A DNA stretch of 64,000 nt from an uncultured Clostridia bacterium (GTDB taxonomy: Bacteria > Bacillota > Clostridia > Christensenellales > Borkfalkiaceae). The stretch is from positions 104,908 through 168,907 of the forward strand of contig CANQOT010000001.1 in NCBI GenBank assembly GCA_947625555.1. The letters are read 5' to 3'. Position 1 is the first letter of the stretch. Each line of letters opens with the position of its first letter. Both the position numbers and the translations under genes were made by a program. Under the pieces are notes generated by a model. That model made no database searches. It saw nothing but the letters and a program-made list of their open reading frames with translations, and was not told the origin of the DNA. Shown one piece after another: positions 9,153 through 18,308 of the stretch.

Positions 9153-9998
9153 ATGATAAAATTCGGACCGAGCGGCAACAGCCTCTCCTTCGAAGCCGAG
9201 GGGCACAAGAGTACCGAAGAGGCGGCCGCTTTCGTAAGAGCGCGCGGCCTCGACTGCTATGAGTATTCCTTCGGAAGGGGCATTCATATGACGGAGCAAA
9301 AGGCGCTCTCTATCGCCGCAGCCTTCCGTGAGGCGGGCGTGGAGATCTCGGTGCACGCCCCGTATTTTATCAACCTTGCCAATCCCGACGACGAGATGGC
9401 GGAAAAATCCTACGGCTATATTCTCGACAGCGCGAAGATGCTCAAATTTCTCGGCGGGAAGCGGTGTGTCTTTCACCCCGCGGCGCAGGGGAAGGATGAG
9501 CGGAGCGTCGCCGTCGAACGTACGAAAGAGCGGTTCAAGATCCTGCGCGATAAGATTTATCAAAACGGCCTCGACGATCTCATGTTCTGTCCCGAGACGA
9601 TGGGCAAACTCGCCCAGATCGGCACGGTGGAGGAGATCGCGGACTTCTGCGAGATCGACCCCGTCTTTACCCCGTGCGTCGACTTCGGCCACGTGAACGC
9701 CCGCGAACAGGGCAGTCTCAAAACGGCAAAGGATTACCGCGACCGTCTCGAATATCTGATCGGGCGGCTCGGCTATGAGCGCATGAAGCATTTTCATGTC
9801 CACTTTTCCAAGATCCAATACGGCGTGAAGGGCGAGCTCAAACACCTGACGTTCGCGGATACCGTGTTCGGTCCCGAATTCGGACCGCTCGCCGTCGTCT
9901 TGAAGGAATTGAAGCTCGAGCCCTACATCGTCTCCGAATCGGACGGCATGCAGGTCGAGGAAGCCGCGGAGATGAAGCGTCTCTACGAGCAGGCTTGA
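9153..9998 (+). CDS. nfo: Endonuclease IV-like TIM-barrel (AP endonuclease family 2)
   Basis: A 281-residue TIM-barrel protein beginning MIKFGPSGNSLSFEAEGHKS, typical of clostridial deoxyribonuclease IV homologues that cut abasic sites in DNA. Metal-ligand motifs are visible in SVHAPYFINLANPD, FHPAAQG, PETMGKLAQIG, CVDFGHVNAREQG and HFHVHFSKIQYG. The ATG at 9153 follows GGGAGG with a proper spacer, whereas the upstream ATG in the same frame would lie inside ribF. It is separated from ribF by 64 bp and may be read from the same transcript. The exact substrate class is inferred from the family. Confidence 0.82.
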   Translation: MIKFGPSGNSLSFEAEGHKSTEEAAAFVRARGLDCYEYSFGRGIHMTEQKALSIAAAFREAGVEISVHAPYFINLANPDDEMAEKSYGYILDSAKMLKFLGGKRCVFHPAAQGKDERSVAVERTKERFKILRDKIYQNGLDDLMFCPETMGKLAQIGTVEEIADFCEIDPVFTPCVDFGHVNAREQGSLKTAKDYRDRLEYLIGRLGYERMKHFHVHFSKIQYGVKGELKHLTFADTVFGPEFGPLAVVLKELKLEPYIVSESDGMQVEEAAEMKRLYEQA

Positions 9999-10071
9999 CT
10001 GTCCGTATTTGGCCGAGCGAAGAAATGGCGAAAAGCCTTTGATACATTTTATTTTTATGGATAAGGGTGTC

Positions 10072-10272
10072 ATGAAGTTTGCCGAAAATCTGAAGATGCT
10101 CCGCACGGCAAAGGGGATCGGGCAACGTGATCTCGCCGCACTTCTCAATACCACCGTCAAGACCATCTCCCATTGGGAGACGGGATACAGCGAGCCCTCG
10201 CTCATGCAGCTCATTCTGCTTGCCGATATTTTTGACGTCACGCTCGACGATCTTGTCGGACGGGATGTTTAG
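10072..10272 (+). CDS. Small XRE-type HTH regulator
   Basis: A 66-residue protein that is nearly all Cro/C1-type helix-turn-helix: FAENLKMLRTAKGIGQRDLAALLNTTVKTISHWETG, followed by a final helix ending LDDLVG. The ATG at 10072 follows AAGGG by 5 nt. The gene is monocistronic, between nfo and the M24 peptidase promoter. It could regulate itself or neighbours; no clear operator is visible. Its target is unknown. Confidence 0.75.
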   Translation: MKFAENLKMLRTAKGIGQRDLAALLNTTVKTISHWETGYSEPSLMQLILLADIFDVTLDDLVGRDV

Positions 10273-10332
10273 GGCAGGGCGAAGAGGCTTGAACGTTTCC
10301 TCGTAGCTTTTTTCGCAATTTTACAAAAACCG

Positions 10333-10361
10333 TTGACTTACAATAGTATATTTGGTATAAT
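10333..10361 (+). promoter_or_regulatory. Strong promoter giving a leaderless M24 peptidase mRNA
   Basis: TTGACT (10333-10338) and TATAAT (10356-10361) are 17 bp apart, with an extended -10 TG at 10353-10354. The ATG of the next gene begins at 10368, 6 nt after the -10 box, so transcription should begin at or next to the start codon. Confidence 0.8.
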
Positions 10362-10367
10362 ATAGAT

Positions 10368-11426
10368 ATGTTATCGGAAAAACTTCGTAAAATCTATGAT
10401 ATGGCGGGAGCGGAAGCGCTCTTTTTGGAGAGCGATTTCCTCCGCAGATACCTCACGGGGTTCTATTCGACGGACGGGTATGTTCTCGTTACGGAAGATG
10501 CTTGCACCCTCGTTGTCGATCCGAGATATTCCGAAGCGGCGAAAAAGAAGCTCAAAAACAGCCGTATTTCCGTTGTCGAGGGGGGATATCAAGAGGCAAT
10601 GTCGCTTCTCAAACCCTATCACACCCTCGGCATTCCCTATCCCTTCACTTCGGTCGCCGCCCTTCGCAAATATGAGGAAGAAGGGCACTTCACCGTAGAC
10701 TGCATGCCCGCCTTGAAGACCTCCATGCTCATCAAAGAGGGGTGGGAGCTCGAACGCATCCAAAAGGCCTGCGAGATCGCAGAATCCGCCTTCAACGAAC
10801 TTCTCGGCGATATCAGCGAAGGGATGACGGAATCGGACGTCGCCGCCCTTCTCGAATACTACATGCGGGCCTATGGCGCGAGCGGCACTTCCTTCGAGAC
10901 GATCTGCGCGTTCGGCTCGAACGCCAGCATGCCGCACTACGAGACGGGGACGAGGGAACTCAAATTCGGCGATCCCGTCCTCATCGACTTCGGTTGCAAG
11001 TACGAGGGGTATTGCTCGGATATCACCCGCACCTTCCTCTTCGGCGACGATAAGCGGCACGAAGAGTTCAAGAAGTTGCACGCCGTCGTCCTTCTCGCCC
11101 ACGAGATGGCGAAGGAACGCATCCTTGCGGGGATGACGGGGAAGGAAGCCGATGCGATCGCAAGGAACTATTTGAAGTCCAAGGGCCTCGGCGAAGAGTT
11201 CACGCACTCCCTCGGCCACGGCGTCGGGCTTCGCATCCACGAGGCGCCCTATCTCTCCCCCCGCAGCGAGGAGATCTTGGAGGAAGGGATGGTATTCTCG
11301 ATCGAACCGGGCGTCTACATTCCCGGGGAGATGGGGATCCGCATCGAAGATACCGTGCAGATGAAGGGCGGGAGAGTTCAGTCCTTCATGGGTACGACGA
11401 GCCGCAAGGCGCTCATCATTCTATAA
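10368..11426 (+). CDS. M24-family Xaa-Pro peptidase
   Basis: A 352-residue creatinase-fold metallopeptidase, probably an Xaa-Pro dipeptidase/aminopeptidase acting on proline-containing peptides in the cytoplasm. The N-terminal domain (1-125) is creatinase-like. The catalytic domain supplies all five metal ligands: Asp in LIDFG, Asp in SDITRTF, His in SLGHGVG, Glu in SIEPGVY and Glu in GIRIEDTV. The start has no ribosome binding site, because the promoter's -10 box ends 6 nt before it. It is followed closely by efp, an order frequent in Firmicutes. Confidence 0.92.
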   Translation: MLSEKLRKIYDMAGAEALFLESDFLRRYLTGFYSTDGYVLVTEDACTLVVDPRYSEAAKKKLKNSRISVVEGGYQEAMSLLKPYHTLGIPYPFTSVAALRKYEEEGHFTVDCMPALKTSMLIKEGWELERIQKACEIAESAFNELLGDISEGMTESDVAALLEYYMRAYGASGTSFETICAFGSNASMPHYETGTRELKFGDPVLIDFGCKYEGYCSDITRTFLFGDDKRHEEFKKLHAVVLLAHEMAKERILAGMTGKEADAIARNYLKSKGLGEEFTHSLGHGVGLRIHEAPYLSPRSEEILEEGMVFSIEPGVYIPGEMGIRIEDTVQMKGGRVQSFMGTTSRKALIIL

Positions 11427-11458
11427 AAAAATCGGCACAACGATAAGGAGATATCAAT

Positions 11459-12022
11459 ATGGCACAGATCTTGGCAGGCGACATCCGCAAGGGCACGACG
11501 TTCGAATATAAGAGCGGCGTCTATACCGTCGTCGAATTCCAGCACGTCAAGCCCGGCAAGGGCGCAGCATTCGTCCGCACGACGCTCAAAAACGTCAAAA
11601 CGGGACAGGTTCTCTCGGACGAGACTTTTAACCCGACCGCAAAGCTCGAGACGGCGCAGGTCGAGACGAAGAAGATGACCTATTCCTACTTCGACGGCGA
11701 ATTTTATGTGTTCGTCGACGAAGAATGGAACGAGACCCGCCTCACCCTTGCGCAGGTGGAGGATGCCCTCAAATATATCCGCGAGAACGACACCGTGACC
11801 GTCCGCTTCCTCTACGACGAGGCCTTCTCCGTCGAGCCCGAAAACTTTGTCGAGCTCAAAGTCATCGAGGCGGAGCCGGGCGTGAAGGGCAATACCGCGA
11901 CCAACGTCACCAAGGCGGCAAAGGTCGAGACGGGCGCTGTTTTCCAGGTGCCGATGTTCGTCAACGAGGGCGATACCATCCGTATCGATACCCGCACGGG
12001 CGAGTATATGTCGAGGGTGTAA
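11459..12022 (+). CDS. efp: Translation elongation factor P
   Basis: A 187-residue EF-P with three beta-barrel domains. It rescues ribosomes stalled at polyproline stretches. The loop containing the modifiable position reads [12 protein letters not shown], giving Lys at the tip as in Bacillus. AAGGAGATATCAAT precedes the ATG. This proteome encodes polyproline tracts, such as the eight-proline run of the YmxH-like protein in this window, which would need EF-P. Confidence 0.96.
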   Translation: MAQILAGDIRKGTTFEYKSGVYTVVEFQHVKPGKGAAFVRTTLKNVKTGQVLSDETFNPTAKLETAQVETKKMTYSYFDGEFYVFVDEEWNETRLTLAQVEDALKYIRENDTVTVRFLYDEAFSVEPENFVELKVIEAEPGVKGNTATNVTKAAKVETGAVFQVPMFVNEGDTIRIDTRTGEYMSRV

Positions 12023-12039
12023 ACTCACGGGATCCGGTT

Positions 12040-12057
12040 TCACGAAACCTTTCGTGA
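12040..12057 (+). repeat. Hairpin between efp and dtd
   Basis: TCACGAAA and TTTCGTGA form an 8-bp stem with a two-base loop. No T-run follows. It may separate or stabilise the efp and dtd messages. Confidence 0.35.
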
Positions 12058-12075
12058 GAAAGTCAGGAAGTCTAT

Positions 12076-12513
12076 ATGAGATTTGTAGCGCAGAGAGTTT
12101 CGCATGCGACGCTTTCCGCAAGTGGCGCGCCCGTCTCCGAGATCGGATACGGGCTTGTCGTTTATTTCGGCGTGAAAGCGGGGGACACGGAAGCGCAGGC
12201 GAAACGGTGTATGGAAAAGCTCGCCGATCTTCGGATCTTTGCCGATGAAGCGGGCAAAATGAACAGATCTGTCCGCGATGTAAAGGGAGAGGTCCTTCTC
12301 GTCTCGCAGTTCACGCTCTACGGCGACGCATCGCACGGCAACCGCCCGAGCTTCATCTCCGCCGAGCGTCCCGAGCGGGCGAACGCCCTCTATGAGTATG
12401 CGATCGCCTATCTCAAAGACCTCGGCGTGCCCGTCAAAACGGGCGTTTTCGGCGCGGACATGCACATTGAACAGGTCAACGAGGGGCCCGTCACCATCAT
12501 CTTCGAGCTTTAA
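12076..12513 (+). CDS. dtd: D-aminoacyl-tRNA deacylase
   Basis: A 145-residue DTD that hydrolyses D-aminoacyl-tRNA and glycyl-tRNA-Ala, protecting translation from wrong stereochemistry. The start MRFVAQRVSHATL, the catalytic SQFTLYGD block and the C-terminal NEGPVTI (Gly-Pro motif, usually NDGPVT) are all present. A ribosome binding site AGGAAG precedes the ATG. It lies beside efp in a translation-quality neighbourhood. Confidence 0.93.
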   Translation: MRFVAQRVSHATLSASGAPVSEIGYGLVVYFGVKAGDTEAQAKRCMEKLADLRIFADEAGKMNRSVRDVKGEVLLVSQFTLYGDASHGNRPSFISAERPERANALYEYAIAYLKDLGVPVKTGVFGADMHIEQVNEGPVTIIFEL

Positions 12514-12575
12514 GCGGCGAAAGGCGGCCGCGCGGGGTTTCCCGTAAAAATGCACAAAATAGCCGCGGAGGCAAT

Positions 12576-13427
12576 ATGGGATTTTTTGCCCGCATTCGTT
12601 TATTCTTTTCCCGTCATAAAAGGGAGCCCGTTCTCGGCATCGCCTTCGGTAGCGGCGGCGCCAAGGGGATGGCGCATCTCGGCGCGCTCAAAGCGTTCGA
12701 GGAGGAGGGTATCTCTTTCTCCGTCATCACGGGTGCGAGTATCGGCGCGATCGTGGGAGCCCTCTATGCGAAGGGCTATTCCTCCGCCGATATGGTGGGC
12801 ATCGTCGAGAGCCTCAATGCCAAGGAGTTTTCGAAGAATTTGAAGCCCTTTGCCGACCTCGGATTTGCCGAACATTTTCTCGAGCCCTATATCGAGGGGG
12901 ATATTTCCGAACTCCCCAAACCCTTTGCCGCATCGGTGACCGACGCAAAGACCAACGAAAACGTCACCTTAAAGCAGGGCAAGGCCGCGCGCGTGCTCAC
13001 GGCTTCCGCAGCCATCCCGCCCTTTTTCCGCGGCGTCGAGATCGACGGCGTGAAGTACTACGACGGCGCGTTTTCCAACGCCGTCCCCGCCGATACATGC
13101 AGGGAGCTCGGGGCTGAATTTGTCGTCGGTATCGACCTTGCCGCCTTTGTCCGTCCCGAGGAGGAGAAGGGGAGATTCCAGCGCATTTTGGGTTCCGCCA
13201 TCAGTGCGATGACTCCCGTAAAATATCTCGAAAACGCCCGCACCCGCGGCTACGAAGGGTCGGATATCATGTTGCGGCCCAATTTGCTCCCTTACAGTGC
13301 GACCGACGTCTCACGCGCCGCCATGGCCGAGATGTTCGAGATCGGCTACGGGGAAGCGAAGGAACATATGGCGGAGATCAAGGCCGCCATCAAGGAGGCG
13401 TCCCGTGGCCGCCGCGGAAAAAAGTAA
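12576..13427 (+). CDS. Patatin-like phospholipase, RssA type
   Basis: A 283-residue patatin-fold hydrolase with a Ser-Asp dyad. The oxyanion loop is GSGGAKGMAHLGAL (about 25-38), the nucleophile is S55 in GASIG, and the Asp is in DGAFSNAVP. There is no signal peptide; the first 20 residues are basic and aromatic and may associate with the membrane. GCGGAGG precedes the ATG. The next gene starts inside its end, so the two are translationally coupled. A lipid acyl-hydrolase role is inferred; the natural substrate is unknown. Confidence 0.85.
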   Translation: MGFFARIRLFFSRHKREPVLGIAFGSGGAKGMAHLGALKAFEEEGISFSVITGASIGAIVGALYAKGYSSADMVGIVESLNAKEFSKNLKPFADLGFAEHFLEPYIEGDISELPKPFAASVTDAKTNENVTLKQGKAARVLTASAAIPPFFRGVEIDGVKYYDGAFSNAVPADTCRELGAEFVVGIDLAAFVRPEEEKGRFQRILGSAISAMTPVKYLENARTRGYEGSDIMLRPNLLPYSATDVSRAAMAEMFEIGYGEAKEHMAEIKAAIKEASRGRRGKK

Positions 13428-14394
13428 AGCAAGGAGAAAGGACCCCGAACGCCGCGCAATGATACGGCGGCTCATAACCTTTGCGGTCGCAGGGACGATC
13501 GTGCTTGCGATCGCCGTCTTTGCCTACTTTCTTCCCTTCCGCGACCTTCTCCCCGCCGTTAAGATCCCCGCAAGAGGGGAAAATGAGATGCGTGTGCACT
13601 TTATCGACGTGGGCGAGGGGGACGCGACGCTCGTCGAATTTGCCGACGGGGATTGCCTTTTGATCGATGGGGGCGACGGGAGCTTTGTGCATACCGAAAA
13701 GCTCATCCGCTATCTGCGCGGCATTGATATGCACGCGCTCACCGTCGTCGCGACCCATTCCGATGCGGACCACTGCGGCGGCATAGCCGACGTTTTAGAA
13801 AAATTCGGCGCGCAAAAGCTCTATCTTCCCGTCCTTTCCGCGGAGACGGGCGTCTATTTCCGCATGACGGAGGCGGCCGAAGAAAAGGGCATTACGACAG
13901 AGACCTTGACGCGCTACGATACCATCGTGAGCGATACGGGCGCCTATGCGGTCTGCCTCTCGCCCTATTCCGTCGACGAGGAGAGCGAGAACGATTCTTC
14001 GGCGCTCCTGTATCTCGATTATGAAGGGGTACGTTTTCTCTTCGGCGCGGATATTTCCTCCGTCCGCGAGCGTCGGCTCATGCGGGAATACGCGCTGGAC
14101 CCCACTCTGTTTGACAGCGGAAATTATACGGTCGATCTTTCCGGGATCGATATCTTGCGCGTCTCACATCACGGCTCCTCGTCGTCCTCCGCTTCGGAGT
14201 GGCTCGAACTCCTCGATGCCGACGTCGCAGTCATATCGTGCGGGCAGGGCAACATCTATGCCCATCCCTCCGAGGAAGCGGTCGGCAGGCTCGCGGCGAC
14301 CTGCGGCGAGATCTACCGCATCGACGAGCTCGGCGATATCATCGTCACAGTTTCGGGCGGCACATATACCGCCCGTCGGCTCTCTTCGTTTTAA
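13405..14394 (+). CDS. Membrane-anchored ComEC-like metallo-beta-lactamase-fold hydrolase
   Basis: A 329-residue protein with one N-terminal transmembrane helix (about 23-43) and a metallo-beta-lactamase domain facing outward. The domain resembles the C-terminal part of ComEC: VHFIDVGEGDATLVEF, LLIDGG, the metal motif THSDADHCGG (H118, D120, D122, H123) and a late VSHHGS. The GTG at 13405 is preferred because AAGGAGG lies 6 nt upstream; this makes a 23-nt overlap with the lipase gene. An internal ATG at 13459 would remove the basic start but keep the helix. Possible roles are extracellular nuclease or phosphoesterase. Confidence 0.8.
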   Translation: MAAAEKSKARRKDPERRAMIRRLITFAVAGTIVLAIAVFAYFLPFRDLLPAVKIPARGENEMRVHFIDVGEGDATLVEFADGDCLLIDGGDGSFVHTEKLIRYLRGIDMHALTVVATHSDADHCGGIADVLEKFGAQKLYLPVLSAETGVYFRMTEAAEEKGITTETLTRYDTIVSDTGAYAVCLSPYSVDEESENDSSALLYLDYEGVRFLFGADISSVRERRLMREYALDPTLFDSGNYTVDLSGIDILRVSHHGSSSSSASEWLELLDADVAVISCGQGNIYAHPSEEAVGRLAATCGEIYRIDELGDIIVTVSGGTYTARRLSSF

Positions 14395-14403
14395 GGAGAT
14401 TTT

Positions 14404-15534
14404 ATGAAGATCACTACGGCAGGCGAATCGCACGGCAAGGGCCTTTTTGCTATCATGGAGGGTATTCCCGCGGGATTGACGCTCAATATCGGCGCCATGA
14501 ACGCCGCGCTCGCGCTTCGGCAGAGCGGCTACGGCAGGGGGGAGCGGCAGCAGATCGAGCGCGATGAGGCCGAGCTCCTATCGGGCGTCAGGGGCCTCGT
14601 CACGACGGGTAGTCCCATTACCCTCGCCGTTTGGAATCGCGACTACGAAAATTGGAAAGACACCCTCGCCCCCGAGGGCTGCGATGAACGCCTTCGCCCC
14701 CTCACGACGCCCCGCCCGGGGCATGCCGATCTTGTCGGGGCGATCAAATACGGGCAAACGGATGCGAGAAACGTCGCCGAGCGCGCATCTGCGCGGGAGA
14801 CGGCGATACGCGTTGCGGCGGGGGAGGTCTGCCGCCGTCTCCTCGAAGAATTGGGGGTCGAAATATTGAGTTATACGCGGTCGGTCGGGCCCGTTTCCGA
14901 TCCGCGTGAGTATGCGTTCGACATGCTTGCCGCACGCGATGGGGAGCTGCATATGCTCGATAGCGAACTTACCGAGCGGGCGAAGGGGGAGATCGACCGT
15001 TGCCGAGCGGCGGGCGACACCCTCGGCGGCGTGTGCGAGATCCGCGTGAAAGGCTTGAAGAGCGGCTTCGGCAGCTGTATGACAAGCGATAAAAAGCTCG
15101 ATGCCCGCCTCTCCGCGGCCGTCATGGGATTACAGGCGGCGAAGGGCGTGGAATGGGGCGCGGGATTTGCGGGCGCGGCCCTCCCGGGGAGCTCCTTCCA
15201 CGACGCTATCTTTTGCGAAGAGGGCCGCGGATACTATCGCAAGACCAACCGCGCGGGCGGCGTCGAGGGCGGTATGTCGAACGGGGAAGAGATCGTTCTC
15301 CGCGTCGCGATGAAGCCGCTCCCCACGCTCAAAAGCGGACTTTCGAGTGTCGATCTTTCCACGGGGCAGCCCGCGAGGGCCGCGGCGGAGAGGGGCGATG
15401 TCTGCGCCATTCTCGCATTCGGGGTCGTCGCAGAAGCGGCGGTATGCGCCGAACTTGCGGCCGTTGCCATCGAGCGGCTCGGCGGGGACACGCTCGCCCA
15501 GATGAAGAAACGCTACGGGGAATTGCCGCAATGA
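14404..15534 (+). CDS. aroC: Chorismate synthase
   Basis: A 376-residue FMN-dependent enzyme making chorismate from EPSP, the last common step of aromatic biosynthesis. Conserved blocks are TAGESHGKGLFAIMEGIPAG, RQSGYGRGERQQIERD, RPGHADLVGAIKYG, RASARETA and GGVEGGMSNGE. AAGGAG precedes the ATG. Its stop overlaps the aroB start as ATGA. It opens the run aroC-aroB-aroE-aroQ-aroK, which is not in pathway order. Confidence 0.96.
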   Translation: MKITTAGESHGKGLFAIMEGIPAGLTLNIGAMNAALALRQSGYGRGERQQIERDEAELLSGVRGLVTTGSPITLAVWNRDYENWKDTLAPEGCDERLRPLTTPRPGHADLVGAIKYGQTDARNVAERASARETAIRVAAGEVCRRLLEELGVEILSYTRSVGPVSDPREYAFDMLAARDGELHMLDSELTERAKGEIDRCRAAGDTLGGVCEIRVKGLKSGFGSCMTSDKKLDARLSAAVMGLQAAKGVEWGAGFAGAALPGSSFHDAIFCEEGRGYYRKTNRAGGVEGGMSNGEEIVLRVAMKPLPTLKSGLSSVDLSTGQPARAAAERGDVCAILAFGVVAEAAVCAELAAVAIERLGGDTLAQMKKRYGELPQ

Positions 15535-16580
15535 ACGAGTTCGTCATAAAGACTTCCACCCGGGAGACGTGCACCGTCATCTTGCAAGAGAATGCCCTTG
15601 CGCACCTCGCAAAGCATGTCGGAACCTCGCCCTTTTACTTCACCGACGAGAACGTCTTTCGCCTCTATCGGACACAGATCGAAAAGGCGCTTCCGACGGC
15701 GCAGGGCTATACCATGTCCGCGGGAGAGGCTTTCAAAACGCCCGAAACGCTCTTCAAACTTCTCGAAGCGATGGCGGGTGCGGGCCTTACGAAGCGCTCG
15801 GCGCTCGTTGCCGTCGGCGGGGGCGTCGTGGGCGATCTCGGCGGGCTCGCGGCGGGCCTCTACATGCGAGGCATTCCATTTGTGTTTGTTCCGACGACGC
15901 TGCTCGCCGATGTCGATGCCGCGATCGGCGGAAAGACGGCGATCGACTTTTGCGGCGTAAAAAATCTTTTGGGGACCATTCGCCAGCCGCGGGCCGTCCT
16001 CGTCGATTCTTCGTTTTTGTGCACCCTTCCGCGGCGCGAGCTCGTCTGCGGGCTGGGAGAGATCGTAAAGCATGCGGCCCTTCTGCCTTCGCTCTTCAAT
16101 CGGCTTTGCAGTTGGGACGGGGGGCTTTTCGACCTTGATTTTTTGGCGGGACTCATTCCCGAAAACCTGCGTTTGAAGGCGGAGATCGTTTCGCACGATC
16201 CCACCGACGCGGGTCTGAGGAAGCGCCTCAACCTCGGCCATACGACGGCGCACGCCATCGAACTTTTCAAGTGCGGGCTCTCCCACGGCGAATGCGTCTT
16301 GCTCGGCATCTTCTACGAGGCCGAGCTCGCCAAACGCTATCTCGATTGCGACGGGGAATACCTCGCTCGTCTGCAAGCGCTCTGCATGCGTATCTCCGAA
16401 GTTGGGCCGAAGGAGATCGACGTTGCCTCTTGCGCCCGTCTCGCCCGTCTTGACAAGAAAAATCCGGAGAGCGGAAAGGTCGCTTTGGTCGTACCGACGA
16501 AGAAGGGCGAATGTGCCATGCTCGAACTTCCCTTCGAAGAGTACGAAGGGGCGCTCGCCGCGATAAGGAGCGCGCTATGA
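15531..16580 (+). CDS. aroB: 3-dehydroquinate synthase
   Basis: A 349-residue NAD- and metal-dependent synthase that cyclises DAHP to 3-dehydroquinate. Visible motifs are GGGVVGDLGGLAAG, the VPTTLLADVDAAIGGKTAID block, and the metal-binding LGEIVKHA and NLGHTTAHAIE with SHGECVLLG. The ATG at 15531 overlaps the aroC stop. The frame is open far upstream, but that part is inside aroC. ATGA coupling to aroE follows. Confidence 0.95.
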   Translation: MNEFVIKTSTRETCTVILQENALAHLAKHVGTSPFYFTDENVFRLYRTQIEKALPTAQGYTMSAGEAFKTPETLFKLLEAMAGAGLTKRSALVAVGGGVVGDLGGLAAGLYMRGIPFVFVPTTLLADVDAAIGGKTAIDFCGVKNLLGTIRQPRAVLVDSSFLCTLPRRELVCGLGEIVKHAALLPSLFNRLCSWDGGLFDLDFLAGLIPENLRLKAEIVSHDPTDAGLRKRLNLGHTTAHAIELFKCGLSHGECVLLGIFYEAELAKRYLDCDGEYLARLQALCMRISEVGPKEIDVASCARLARLDKKNPESGKVALVVPTKKGECAMLELPFEEYEGALAAIRSAL

Positions 16581-17398
16581 TCCGCCTTGCCGTGATCGGG
16601 GAGGACGTCTCGAAGTCGCACAGTCCCGCGATCCATTCCTTTATATTGCGCCGCTTCCGTCAAGAGTGCGCCTATGAAAGCGTGAGCATTCCGAGTGCGG
16701 AATTTTCCGCGAGGGCGGAAGAGCTCTTCGCCCGCTACGACGGCTTCAACGTCACCATTCCCTACAAGGCAGAGATCCTGCCGCATTTGGAACGGCTCGT
16801 AGGCGACGCGCAGATCTTGGGAGCGGCGAACACCGTCGTCACGCGCGGCCGCATCGGCTATCACACGGACGGAGAGGGATTTATGCTCATGCTCGAAAGT
16901 TCGGGGCTAAGCGTGCGCGCGAAGTCCGTCCTCGTACTCGGTGCGGGCGGCGCGGGCAGGAGCGTCGTTTGCAGCCTGTTGCGGGCGGGGGCGCATGTCT
17001 CTGTCTACGAGAAGGACGTAACGCGCCTTGCCGATCTTCAACGCCGCGTCCACGGCTTCTTTCCGTGCGAGAGAGTTCCTCTGCGGTCCTTCGATCTTAT
17101 CGTGAACTGCACGGGCGTCGGCATGCACAAGACACAGGGATCGCTCCCCGCCGTCGCAGGTGAGGACGGGGAAGCTGCCGAGCGCCTTATTAAGGCATGC
17201 GGCGTAGCCGTCGATCTCATTTACGAGCCCGCGCGTTCGGAATTTTTGCGCGTCGCCGAGGGGTATAAAAAACCCGTTCTCAACGGCGAGGCAATGTTAT
17301 TTTTTCAGGCATATTTGGCAGACTGTATCTTTTTGGGGCGAGCTTGCGATCGCCTTGAAGCGTGCAGGCTGTGGGAAGAATACAGGGAGAACTTATGA
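16577..17398 (+). CDS. aroE: Shikimate dehydrogenase
   Basis: A 273-residue NADPH-dependent reductase converting 3-dehydroshikimate to shikimate. The substrate-binding motif SKSHSPAIHSF is at residues 12-22. The catalytic Lys is in NVTIPYK, and the dinucleotide fold is LGAGGAGRSV near 120. The C-terminal end LNGEAMLFFQA matches the family. The ATG at 16577 gives ATGA overlap with aroB; its own stop overlaps aroQ the same way. Confidence 0.94.
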   Translation: MIRLAVIGEDVSKSHSPAIHSFILRRFRQECAYESVSIPSAEFSARAEELFARYDGFNVTIPYKAEILPHLERLVGDAQILGAANTVVTRGRIGYHTDGEGFMLMLESSGLSVRAKSVLVLGAGGAGRSVVCSLLRAGAHVSVYEKDVTRLADLQRRVHGFFPCERVPLRSFDLIVNCTGVGMHKTQGSLPAVAGEDGEAAERLIKACGVAVDLIYEPARSEFLRVAEGYKKPVLNGEAMLFFQAYLADCIFLGRACDRLEACRLWEEYRENL

Positions 17399-17817
17399 AG
17401 ATCTTGGTGATAAACGGTGTCAACCTCAATCTGACGGGCAGCCGCGAGCAAGATATTTACGGCGAAGAGACCCTCGAAGAGATCGACGCACAGCTCGAAG
17501 CCTTCGCCGCGGAGAAGGGCCATACGCTCGCCTTCTTCCAAAGCAACATCGAGGGCGAACTCTGTACCGCCATCCAAGAGGCGGAGGGACGTTACGACGG
17601 CATCGTCCTCAATGCGGGCGCCTACTCGCACTATTCCATTGCCATCCGCGATACGATCGCCGCGGTCCGCGTCCCCGTCGTCGAAGTGCACATGAGCAAT
17701 ATTCTGGCGCGGGAGGACTTTCGCAGATGTTCGGTTTTGGCGGACGTCTGCAAGGGGACCGTCCTCGGTTTCGGCAAAAAGAGCTATTTCCTCGCCTTTG
17801 AGAGCTTCTTTCTATGA
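17395..17817 (+). CDS. aroQ: Type II 3-dehydroquinate dehydratase
   Basis: A 140-residue flavodoxin-like dehydratase making 3-dehydroshikimate. The N-terminal motif is NGVNLNLTGSRE, where most family members have NGPNLN. The catalytic Tyr is in DIYG, the substrate loop is NAGAYSHYSIAIRD, and the His is in VEVHMSNILARE. The ATG at 17395 overlaps the aroE stop. Length and motifs indicate a functional enzyme despite the Pro-to-Val change. Confidence 0.93.
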   Translation: MKILVINGVNLNLTGSREQDIYGEETLEEIDAQLEAFAAEKGHTLAFFQSNIEGELCTAIQEAEGRYDGIVLNAGAYSHYSIAIRDTIAAVRVPVVEVHMSNILAREDFRRCSVLADVCKGTVLGFGKKSYFLAFESFFL

Positions 17818-18308
17818 ATGTCGTCCTCATCGGCATGCCGGGCGCGGGCAAGACGTCGGCGGGAAAGCTCCTTGCTACGATTTCGGGGAGAACTTTCTTC
17901 GATACGGACGAGGCGCTCGCCGCGCAGTTCGGTGCGATCGGCACGATCTTTAAGGAGCGGGGGGAAGCCTTCTTCCGCGCCGAAGAGAATAAACTCTGCC
18001 GCGCCGTCGGTGCGCAGGACGGCCTCGTCGTCGCAACGGGCGGAGGCACGCTCTTAAACGGGGAAAATGCGGCCATTTTGAAGAAAAACGGCAAACTCAT
18101 CTATCTTCGCGCAACGTACGCGACCCTCCTTTCCCGCCTCACGGGCGAAAACGCGCGGCCCCTGCTCGAAGGCGATCTTGCGGGGAATCTTCGCCGCCTT
18201 ATAGAGGATCGGGCGACGATCTATGCGAAGTTTGCCGACATCACAGTGGATACGGACGGGCTCACCGTCCGCGAGGTCGCAGAAAAATTATTCGAGGTGC
18301 AAGCATGA
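17814..18308 (+). CDS. aroK: Shikimate kinase
   Basis: A 164-residue P-loop kinase phosphorylating shikimate at the 3-hydroxyl. The Walker A is GMPGAGKTSAGK, the substrate-binding Asp motif is DTDEAL, and the GGG motif is ATGGGT near residue 80. The lid carries ARPLLEG. It overlaps aroQ and the following dehydrogenase by ATGA. A second, more divergent shikimate-kinase-like gene lies at 55436-55942. Confidence 0.93.
   Translation: MNVVLIGMPGAGKTSAGKLLATISGRTFFDTDEALAAQFGAIGTIFKERGEAFFRAEENKLCRAVGAQDGLVVATGGGTLLNGENAAILKKNGKLIYLRATYATLLSRLTGENARPLLEGDLAGNLRRLIEDRATIYAKFADITVDTDGLTVREVAEKLFEVQA

Noticed and set aside
17814..18308. The two shikimate kinases as a recent duplication
   Set aside because: Motifs in the GGG loop and lid differ and the flanks share nothing, so they are old paralogues.
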